DNA from: an uncultured Porphyromonadaceae bacterium
GTDB lineage: Bacteria > Bacteroidota > Bacteroidia > Bacteroidales > Muribaculaceae
Reading direction: 5' to 3'
DNA: 64,000 nt
Assembly (NCBI GenBank): GCA_947177185.1
Contig: CAMWTJ010000006.1
Span: 1 to 64,000, forward strand
Both the position numbers and the translations under genes were made by a program. Of this stretch, positions 34,613 through 41,675 are shown piece after piece. The first letter of the stretch is position 1; each line of letters begins with the position of its first letter. The notes below the pieces were generated by a model. That model was not told where the DNA came from. It did no database searches and saw nothing but the letters and a program-made list of their open reading frames with translations.

Positions 34613-35638
34613 TTATAAATCGCTGTCCTGAAGGACCACACGCCAGCTGTTTATGAAAAGCTGCGTCATGGTTGATCCCTCGAGGTACACCACGATGCGG
34701 TAGCTGCTGCAGTAGTCGAGGTAGTCCTGGTGGGCAAGGTGCGCATGCTGGCCCTTGCTCATGAGAAAGTATTTCACAAGCGGCAGAGAGCATATGAGTC
34801 CGCGCTCGCGGTGGTATATCTTCAGACGCATGTCGCTGCCGGTGGTGATACGGGCCGTGGTGATGTCGGCCGACAGGCTCGGCACCCATTCGCCCGCCGA
34901 CGGAGCGTCGGCGGATGCGGAGGGCAGCATCTCGGCTGTTCCGGCCGTCTGCTGCCAGGGATAATATGTCAGCTGCTCGTCGTCGAGCAACGAATTGTCC
35001 CAGTCCATCATGCCGTTTCGGTCGGTGACGGTCACTATATAGTCGTCGGCCGAAACCGTGGGCGCATAGCGCTGCACCAGCTGCACGTTTATGTCGTTGG
35101 TGTCTTTGGTGAGTACCACCGTATAGACGTGCACACCCTGCTCGTCGGGAAAAACACTCGCCATGAGCCGGCCATGAAAAAGCGGCTTCAGGCATGCTGT
35201 GACAGCCGAGCCTTCCAGCCCGAGGTTTTCGGGATGGGCGGCGCGCTCGTCCAGCCGGCACGTCAGGCCTGTGTGCACATCGGACTCCGCTACGCTGAAA
35301 TGGCTGCGGTGGCCTTCGCCGCACCAGGCTATCAGAGAATATGTGCCGGGCGGCACATCTACATCCATCATATAGCCCGGCTCACGCAGCGCGGCGCCGC
35401 TATCGTGCTTCTGCCATACGATATGCCCGGTGGCATCGTCCACCACGTAGAGGGTCACCTCGCGCACTTGCGGAACAAATGCATCGGCGTACTCGAGGTT
35501 TCTGTCATAGACAAAGCGCACCTTGTAGTATGGGTCGCAGTCGCCCTCGCCGTCATAGATGAGGCCGCCGCACGAATTAAGGGCCAGGAGCGCGAGCGCC
35601 GACAGCAGTGTCCGAAATATGTGCAGTTTATGATTCAC
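34613..35638 (-). CDS. FimB/Mfa2-family pilus anchor lipoprotein
   Basis: The signal region reads VNHKLHIFRTLLSALALLALNSCGG, with lipobox LNSC. No ATG precedes it in frame; the GTG at 35638 gives an ideal signal peptide, so it is chosen (341 residues). A TTG at 35752 would add 38 unlikely residues. The mature start CDPYYKVRFVYDRNLEYADAF is the hallmark of the FimB/Mfa2 family, which caps and anchors the pilus at the outer membrane and limits its length. The C-terminus SSYRIVVYLEGSTMTQLFINSWRVV matches the family end. It sits directly downstream of the fimbrillin gene, as in mfa1-mfa2. Confidence 0.88.
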   Translation of the reverse strand: MNHKLHIFRTLLSALALLALNSCGGLIYDGEGDCDPYYKVRFVYDRNLEYADAFVPQVREVTLYVVDDATGHIVWQKHDSGAALREPGYMMDVDVPPGTYSLIAWCGEGHRSHFSVAESDVHTGLTCRLDERAAHPENLGLEGSAVTACLKPLFHGRLMASVFPDEQGVHVYTVVLTKDTNDINVQLVQRYAPTVSADDYIVTVTDRNGMMDWDNSLLDDEQLTYYPWQQTAGTAEMLPSASADAPSAGEWVPSLSADITTARITTGSDMRLKIYHRERGLICSLPLVKYFLMSKGQHAHLAHQDYLDYCSSYRIVVYLEGSTMTQLFINSWRVVLQDSDL

Positions 35639-35760
35639 AGGATTGATGTATATATGTGTGGTATATGTTGTGGCGGCACAAGTCCGCTCGTTACAGTCGT
35701 AATAGGAGGAAGACCTCACGGACGGGTCTTCAGGGATGGATTCGAGGAGCAAGGAGAATA

Positions 35761-35788
35761 ACCCGGCGCGGCGTGCGCCGCGCCGGGT
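35761..35788 (-). terminator. GC-rich hairpin downstream of the fimbrillin gene
   Basis: ACCCGGCGCGGC (35761-35772) pairs perfectly with GCCGCGCCGGGT (35777-35788) over a 4-nt loop. In the leftward direction it begins 20 nt after the fimbrillin stop and is followed by TATTCTCC, not a strong U-tract. It would allow partial termination, giving much more fimbrillin than anchor, as pilus stoichiometry needs. Confidence 0.6.
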
Positions 35789-35807
35789 AGATGTGTCAAA
35801 AACTTTA

Positions 35808-37643
35808 TCAGAGCACTATGTTGTCCTGATTTACAATACGCCAGGAGAGAACGCTGATGTTCACACCTACGTAGTAGAGGGGATCTTCGGGTTCGTCGGG
35901 GGTAACGGTTTCGTTGTCGGGGTCGAACACGCCATGGCCAACCTTGGAGAATTTGCTGACGGTGAGGCGGTAGGCATGGTTGCGCACCACGCCGTAGTAA
36001 CCTTCCGCGGTGTTGTCGACCTCGTAGGTCTGGTGCTCAACGGGTATGTAGTACACGGAAGCGCCGTCGTTGAAGTTCACGGCCGGGTGTTCGGCGTTCT
36101 GAACAGACGCTATAGTAGCCGCGAAAGTCTTGCCGGTATATTCGGGCGCGTCTACCTCGCCATACACATTGTTGCCGTTCTCGTCCTTGTCGCCGGTGCG
36201 GTAGTAGAGTTTCAGACCTTCGGCCGGAACAACAACCACCTGTCCCATCTTGCCTGTGCCGTCAGACTCCAGGGCAAGCGCTGCGGTGCCCACCTGAGTG
36301 TATTCATTGGCGGCGGCATCGTAAGTATAGAAGTTCAGTTCGCCCTTGCTCTTGAGCTGATTGAGCAGATAGTTTTTATAAGCCTCGGTCTTGAAGAGCA
36401 GACCATTGTAGCGCACCATGTCGATGGACGCGCCGTTGGCGTCGCACACGCGGGCTTTAAGCGCCACGTGAGTCACACGTGCGGGCTTCACAAGCATCTT
36501 GCCGGTTTCGGTCTTGCTTGCTTCGAGAATCATGTCGGTGGAGTTGGTGTTCTCGTAGCAGTATTCCACCTCGCCGAGGGCGCGGCTGAGGTTGCTCACA
36601 AGCGAGTAGTTCAGCGGGTAGCTGCTGTTGTTCACGGGGTCGGCGTTGAGTGCGGCGTCGCCGTACACAGAGCTCTTGGCCCAGTAGCTGCGGTGGCGCT
36701 TGCTCTCGTTCCAGTCGGCCCAGAGGTCGGATTCGCTCCATCCGTCGAACTGCTTGCAGAGGTAGCTCTGGGGATTTGTGGCGTTGAGCGCCCAGCCCTC
36801 CACCTCCACATAGAGGTCGGTGACGGCTTTGTCTTCGTCGTTCTCGTCGCCGTTGCCTGCACCTGCGAGGCTCTGGTCGAGTTTGTAGATTACGTGTTCC
36901 ACGCCTTCGGCATCGGTGTATGTGGTCTGCGGGGCGTTTTCAGAAATGTTGAGGGTAACTTTTGCAGCCAGACGCTCCACGTACACTTTAACTGCATTGC
37001 CGTTGGTCAGAGCTTCTTCGGCTGAGAGGTAGAAATCCTCGTCGCGCAGTCTGGTGGCATAATAGAAAGTGTCGTCGTGGTTGAGGTCGTCGGCGCTGAG
37101 ATAGCTAGAGGTGCTCATCACGAATGTGCCGTTGCTCTGCTTGTCGGGGAAAGCAGTTGCATACTGCTGCAGAGCTGTGGCGGCGTCGGTGATGTTGGTT
37201 TCGGGGCATACGAAATCGGGAGCGTTGAGCACCGTGACCATGAAGCGGGGATAGCCGGTGGAGGTGAGTCCTTCGAGCACGAGGATATTCTCGGTGCCTA
37301 TGTACTCGATGTTGTTGTTTTCATTGTCGCCGGGGGTTCCGAAAGAGGGGTTGCCCATGGAGGCGGTCATCACGTAATTGCCGGCGTTGTCGTAGAAGAA
37401 GAAACGCGCGCTGGTCACTTTGTGCTCATAGTCGGAGCCAAGCTCGAAATCGTCGGCGGTAGAGGGTGCACGCTGCGGAGCGGGACGCAGATTGTTCACA
37501 TCGCTGATGTTGATGGTCATGTAGGCCACGTCGCCCACGGGCTTTTTGTCGTCGACGCCGTTGTTTGAGGGCTCGTCGGCTGAGCATGCCGCAAGAAGTG
37601 TCATTGCGGCAAATGCCATTGAAAGTTTACCTGAGAATTTCAT
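35808..37643 (-). CDS. Mfa1-like major fimbrillin
   Basis: 611 residues. Lipobox LLAACSAD. Two-domain beta-sandwich pilin with typical segments: VTSARFFFYDNAGNYV, FMVTVLNAPDFV, VKVYVERLAAKVTLNI, WALNATNPQSYLCK, VVRNHAYRLTVSKFSKVG and the C-terminal strand NISVLSWRIVNQDNIVL, which in type V pili donates a strand to the neighbouring subunit. Arg residues near 53-58 (RPAPQRAPST) lie where related pro-fimbrillins are cut by an Arg-type protease; whether that happens here is unknown. It is the main shaft subunit. The hairpin just downstream fits excess production over anchor and tip. Confidence 0.88.
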   Translation of the reverse strand: MKFSGKLSMAFAAMTLLAACSADEPSNNGVDDKKPVGDVAYMTINISDVNNLRPAPQRAPSTADDFELGSDYEHKVTSARFFFYDNAGNYVMTASMGNPSFGTPGDNENNNIEYIGTENILVLEGLTSTGYPRFMVTVLNAPDFVCPETNITDAATALQQYATAFPDKQSNGTFVMSTSSYLSADDLNHDDTFYYATRLRDEDFYLSAEEALTNGNAVKVYVERLAAKVTLNISENAPQTTYTDAEGVEHVIYKLDQSLAGAGNGDENDEDKAVTDLYVEVEGWALNATNPQSYLCKQFDGWSESDLWADWNESKRHRSYWAKSSVYGDAALNADPVNNSSYPLNYSLVSNLSRALGEVEYCYENTNSTDMILEASKTETGKMLVKPARVTHVALKARVCDANGASIDMVRYNGLLFKTEAYKNYLLNQLKSKGELNFYTYDAAANEYTQVGTAALALESDGTGKMGQVVVVPAEGLKLYYRTGDKDENGNNVYGEVDAPEYTGKTFAATIASVQNAEHPAVNFNDGASVYYIPVEHQTYEVDNTAEGYYGVVRNHAYRLTVSKFSKVGHGVFDPDNETVTPDEPEDPLYYVGVNISVLSWRIVNQDNIVL

Positions 37644-37693
37644 TGTACTTTTTGTAGATTTTGAGTTATGATTGAACTGTTGTTTCTATTCTT

Positions 37694-39118
37694 TCACTGC
37701 TTGCCGGCGGTCTTCACCAGATACTCCACAGTAGCGCGGTTGCGCAGGGCAGCAACGCGCTCAGCCTCCGTGCGGGCTTCGGCGAGCCCCATGTCGGCGG
37801 CGGTGGCAAACAGTTGTTCGGCCCGCTCTAAATCGCCGCACATACCGGCCAGCACGCCGCGGGTATAGACAGCCTCAGCGGTGTCGCCGGCGCGTGTCAG
37901 ATGGCGCTCGGCCTCGGCCGTACGACCGGCCCGCAGCGCCACCGTGGCGGCGTTGAGATTGCACTCGGAATCAAACGGATGCACGGCCGCAGCGGTGGTG
38001 TAGACATCGGCATATTCGGGGCTGTCGGAGGCATATGTGGCAGCTATACGCTGGAAGTCCACTGGGCGAAGACGGTCGGGCGCTGCAGCGTACACGCGCT
38101 TCAGCTCCTCGACGGAGGTGAAGTCCCTGAAACGGTAGCGCACCGTGTAGTCGGAGTGGCGCAGGCCCGGATACACATGTTCAAGTATGTACTTGTATTC
38201 GGCAGGGTAGCGGCGGCGCATCTCGGCGTCGCGAGCATCGGGCTCGAGAGCCGAACGCGCTATCTGAACGAGCTCGTCGCGGTGCGTCAGGCCGCACGTG
38301 TCAAGAAAGGCGTAAAGGCCTTCCCAATCCTCGGGCTCATAGTCGGTGCTCATGATTTCGGGGCTGAAATTGTAGTGCTCGCGCACATATTCCTTGAGCG
38401 ACGCCGTGCGGCCCATGGCCAGGCGTATATTGTTCTGATACGAACCTTCGGGCGAGGCAAAGCCCTTGATGGTGATACGCGTGATTACGGCGTCAGGGTC
38501 GTTTTTCACCTTGTCTATCGAAGCGATAATCTTTGCTATCTCTTTGCGGTTTCCGCGATAGTCAGGCCGTATTTCGGTACGGTTCACCACGAAATCCACG
38601 AACGCTTTTCCCTCTGCCGTGCGCTCTACCACGCTGTCGCCTGTGAGCTCCACAAACCGAAACACCGGCTCGTAGACGGGCCGCTCGTAATCAAGCCTCG
38701 CCAAAGGCGTTTCGGGAGCCTGCACGGGCGCGTCGCAGCAGTGCGACACCTCTGCGCGCAGCACCACCACCGCCTGAGCCATCCATGGCATAAAAGGCGT
38801 AGATTCGCGGTATGCAATGACCCGGCCGCTGCCTGCCGGGTACATCGCACGACCCGCAGGCAAATCGTTGTTGCGGATATGCGAGTAATAACGGTTGCGG
38901 CCGGCCACGGCAAACGACGGCAGCACGACACTGTCGGTACCGGCGGCCGCGCGCACCACCGGGGTATAAAGCACCTCGCGGTCGCGGCCGGGCTGTATTC
39001 TTGCGGCGTCGACATCTATCGCAACGTGCAGTAAATCAGACTCTCGCCGCACGTCGACATCGGTCAGCGCAGACACATCTGCGGCGCGCAGGCCTATAGA
39101 GGCAAGTGCCACGGCCAT
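37694..39118 (-). CDS. DUF3868/OmpA-like protein of the pilus operon, signal peptide interrupted by a stop
   Basis: 474 residues from the ATG at 39118. The N-terminal DUF3868 domain (about 15-200) is followed by an OmpA-like peptidoglycan-associated segment (ITRITIKGFASPEGSYQNNIRLAMGRT) and a helical, TPR-like C-terminus rich in Ala and Glu. Such genes precede fimbrillin genes in Bacteroidales pilus operons. The reading frame extends upstream to an ATG at 39148, one base after the previous stop, but codon 5 is TGA: MNTI-stop-FVAALMAVALASIGLRAA. The restored peptide is an ordinary signal sequence, whereas the 39118 start leaves a short one without positive charge. Export may thus be impaired, or the TGA may be a sequence error. 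Confidence 0.75.
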   Translation of the reverse strand: MAVALASIGLRAADVSALTDVDVRRESDLLHVAIDVDAARIQPGRDREVLYTPVVRAAAGTDSVVLPSFAVAGRNRYYSHIRNNDLPAGRAMYPAGSGRVIAYRESTPFMPWMAQAVVVLRAEVSHCCDAPVQAPETPLARLDYERPVYEPVFRFVELTGDSVVERTAEGKAFVDFVVNRTEIRPDYRGNRKEIAKIIASIDKVKNDPDAVITRITIKGFASPEGSYQNNIRLAMGRTASLKEYVREHYNFSPEIMSTDYEPEDWEGLYAFLDTCGLTHRDELVQIARSALEPDARDAEMRRRYPAEYKYILEHVYPGLRHSDYTVRYRFRDFTSVEELKRVYAAAPDRLRPVDFQRIAATYASDSPEYADVYTTAAAVHPFDSECNLNAATVALRAGRTAEAERHLTRAGDTAEAVYTRGVLAGMCGDLERAEQLFATAADMGLAEARTEAERVAALRNRATVEYLVKTAGKQ

Positions 39119-39149
39119 AAGCGCGGCAACAAATCATATGGTATTCATA

Positions 39150-39737
39150 TCAGAAAGTGTAAATCAGATTGACTGCCGCTTTTGTCGGCCCTACGTAGTT
39201 GTGCGGGTGATCGCTCTCGACACGTTTGCCACAGTCGGCGCACTCAAAACGGTCGTAGCGCGTGTACACCCATCCGAAGCCTATGGCGGCCTCTATATTC
39301 CAGTGGCGGTTGAGTATCCATGAGTAGCCATAGACAAGTCCGGCGCCGGCCATCCAGCCCTGAAAACGATAGTCACGCAGCAGGCTGAAATCGGTGCCCA
39401 GGAATTTGAAATCCATGTCGAGATTGCCGAAATTGTATTGACCGCCTATCAGATGCGCGCCTATGAAATGGCCGGAAAAAGCCTGGCAGAACCAATAACG
39501 CGCCTCGGGCTGCACGGCCCAGTGTTTCCAGCGCCGGCCGCCAAGTGTCCATGCATTGAGATTGCCGCTCACATCTACTGTCCATTGCGGCGCAACGCGC
39601 ACTTCCGCACCACCGTTGAGTGTAGCGGTAGCATCATACAGCAGATTTGTCTTAATAGCCACATGCTGGGCGCCGGCCGTGCCGGGAAGCAGGCTACAGA
39701 TGAACACACACATAAATGCTATTATCTTCTCTCTCAT
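39150..39737 (-). CDS. DUF3575 outer-membrane beta-barrel-like protein
   Basis: 195 residues from the ATG at 39737 (MREKIIAFMCVFICSLLPGTAGA, a clean signal peptide); the in-frame TTG at 39758 is rejected. Typical DUF3575 features are AIKTNLLYDATATLNGGAEV, WKHWAVQPEARYWFC, GHFIGAHLIGGQYNF, and the terminal strand TKAAVNLIYTF, with alternating aromatic strands as in small outer-membrane barrels. DUF3575 and DUF3868 genes usually start Bacteroidales pilus operons, as here, where the next ATG of the operon follows one base after its stop. The precise role in pilus assembly is not established. Confidence 0.85.
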   Translation of the reverse strand: MREKIIAFMCVFICSLLPGTAGAQHVAIKTNLLYDATATLNGGAEVRVAPQWTVDVSGNLNAWTLGGRRWKHWAVQPEARYWFCQAFSGHFIGAHLIGGQYNFGNLDMDFKFLGTDFSLLRDYRFQGWMAGAGLVYGYSWILNRHWNIEAAIGFGWVYTRYDRFECADCGKRVESDHPHNYVGPTKAAVNLIYTF

Positions 39738-40119
39738 TTCAGTACAAGACAAGAACAATTGTTGTAAAGCAAGTGCAGTTTTGCAGATGAAGCAAAACCA
39801 GTGAAACCTATGTTATACCCTTACGGGTGCGTGTACGTTGTGAATCAGCGTCTTTTCTACCTTAGTCGCGCCATTTTTATGGCCGGCTGAATTTTTCGGC
39901 TGCAAAATTAGAAATATTTTTTGAATATTCGAGTTTATTTAACCAAAAAATATTGCAATTAATATTGATAACATGTTTAATTTATTGTAACATAGGCTAC
40001 TATAGTTATTTTATTAATATATAGATAGTTACATCCGCAAAATCATTTGCGGATGTAACAAGAGGAAATATTCGGCTTAATTAACCGGGACTATATTTTG
40101 CGGCAGGGGAGAACTGTGG
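39738..40119. other. AT-rich intergenic region with pilus operon promoter
   Basis: About 380 nt with no credible gene. It is much more AT-rich than its surroundings. On the minus strand TAATTTTG at 39910-39903 fits the -7 consensus for the pilus operon, giving a leader of about 160 nt; no TTTG -33 box is found at 19-21 nt. A perfect hairpin lies at 40028-40059. No tRNA or conserved RNA is recognised. Confidence 0.6.
40028..40059 (-). terminator. perfect 14-bp hairpin downstream of the GH30 gene
   Basis: GTTACATCCGCAAA (40028-40041) and TTTGCGGATGTAAC (40046-40059) are fully complementary with a 4-nt loop ATCA. Leftward it lies 60 nt after the GH30 stop and is followed by TATCTATATATTA, a T/A-rich but not pure U-tract. 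Termination of the GH31-GH30 transcript is the likely role; a protein-binding palindrome is an alternative. Confidence 0.6.
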
Positions 40120-41628
40120 CTACAGCGCGAACACGTAGGAAACGAACGAATGTGCCGCGAGCGTGTCGTTGATGTAGCCTCCGGGAGTCTGTATGGCCAG
40201 CGGCACATCGGTGTCTTCAAAATTGCCGGCCACCACCACGCCGCGGCCGTCGGGCGTGGCGTAGGCTATCACGGGGGTGTTGCAGCCCTCGGCGGGCGCG
40301 CGGTAGGCTATCATGCGGCTGCCTGGCGGTATCAGATTGCTAAAATGCTTGACAGCATAGAATTCGGGTGTGTAGCGCACTTTCCTCGTTTGTGAGTCGA
40401 CCTGTATCAGAGCGTTCTGCTTCCATCCCCAGGGGCTCTCGCCATCGTCGGGGAGCAGAAAGTTCCAGTTGTACCACTCGTCGCATCCATTGCCCATGTT
40501 GTCGGCTATGAGAAACAGCGTGTGCTCGCCTGCCTTCCAGTCCATAGAGCCGTTGCCGCACTCGCTCTCCGAACATATGTAGTGCAGGTCTGGATAAAGG
40601 CTGCGCATGGCCGGCAGTATCTCCCTGCCCTCCCACTGGAAGGCCGCACCGTCGATGCAGGCGCGCAGTCCGTCGTCGCCCATCACCTTCTCCACATGGT
40701 CCTGCCTGTTGGTGTTGAACGTGCCTATGTACAGCTTCACGTCGGGATGCTTACGACGCAGAGTCGGGGCCAGATAGTCGCGATTGAAACGTATGGTGCC
40801 CTCCGCTGTCCAGGGGCAGCCGGGATATGGCGTGTAGCTGTAGGCCTCGTTCTGATATATCACCATGTCCACCGGCACTCCCTGCTCGGCATACATGTCT
40901 ATGAACTTGCAGAAATAGTCAGCATAAGCCTGCAGATAGCGAGGGTCCTGTATAAAATAGTCCTGAGTGGCCAGTCGCCGCGGGAACTGCCCGTCGCGTT
41001 CGCCGAGAAACTTCATTTCGTCCTCGTCGATGCCTTCCACCTCGCCGAACAGCAGATAGTCCGTTTCGGGACGCGCATTGTTGTGTCTGCTGCTCACCAC
41101 CGGGTAGTCCTGGTTTATCTTCATCCAGCTCGGCGGGCTCCATGGCGAAATCCAGAACGTCAGCGCTGGGTTGTAACGCTGTGCGGCACGCACAAGCGGT
41201 ATGATGGAGCGTTTGTCGCGCTCTATATTGAAATGGCGCAATTCGAAATCGCCCGGCACCTCGTCGCAGCTGTACCACGAGCGGCCGTAGTCGTTGCAGT
41301 TCATGGATATACGGCCGCGTGTGAAGCGCAGGTCGCCGTCGGGGGCGAACAGCCGGCGCATTATCTCGTCCTGCTCCTCCCGCCTGAGCATCATGAGAGC
41401 GTCCCAGTCCAACTCGTTGAAGGTCGTGCCCCAGGCGCGGAGCTCCACTCCCGGCGCCGACGCGTCGAACTTCAGCGGCACCGCGCCGCCCTCGGCACGG
41501 GCCGAGGTACGGAGCGACGACTCCACCCACGGGGCAGCGTCTGTGGTGACTATTTTCCTGACTTTTGCCGCGTGCGCGGCAATGGCGGCCACTGCCGCCA
41601 GAACCATAAGCAATACTCGTTTCTTCAT
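40120..41628 (-). CDS. GH30 family glycoside hydrolase, exported
   Basis: 502 residues with signal peptide MKKRVLLMVLAAVAAIAAHA. The (beta/alpha)8 domain with appended beta-sandwich shows the GH30 start AWGTTFNELDWDAL, the stretch FWISPWSPPSWMK, the acid/base Glu in VIYQNEAYS and the nucleophile Glu in ICSESECGNGSMDW. The C-terminal side domain contains FSNLIPPGSRMIAYRAP. The family comprises beta-glucosylceramidases, beta-1,6-glucanases, xylanases and beta-fucosidases; the subfamily is not assigned here. It is cotranscribed with the GH31 gene 47 nt upstream. Confidence 0.92.
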   Translation of the reverse strand: MKKRVLLMVLAAVAAIAAHAAKVRKIVTTDAAPWVESSLRTSARAEGGAVPLKFDASAPGVELRAWGTTFNELDWDALMMLRREEQDEIMRRLFAPDGDLRFTRGRISMNCNDYGRSWYSCDEVPGDFELRHFNIERDKRSIIPLVRAAQRYNPALTFWISPWSPPSWMKINQDYPVVSSRHNNARPETDYLLFGEVEGIDEDEMKFLGERDGQFPRRLATQDYFIQDPRYLQAYADYFCKFIDMYAEQGVPVDMVIYQNEAYSYTPYPGCPWTAEGTIRFNRDYLAPTLRRKHPDVKLYIGTFNTNRQDHVEKVMGDDGLRACIDGAAFQWEGREILPAMRSLYPDLHYICSESECGNGSMDWKAGEHTLFLIADNMGNGCDEWYNWNFLLPDDGESPWGWKQNALIQVDSQTRKVRYTPEFYAVKHFSNLIPPGSRMIAYRAPAEGCNTPVIAYATPDGRGVVVAGNFEDTDVPLAIQTPGGYINDTLAAHSFVSYVFAL

Positions 41629-41675
41629 ATAAAGTAAATATATACCTTAGAATACGGCCTGCGGCGCCGGTCTAC

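Noticed and set aside
35639-35752. TTG start extending the pilus anchor by 38 residues
   Set aside because: The extension has no signal-peptide character and pushes the lipobox far from the N-terminus.
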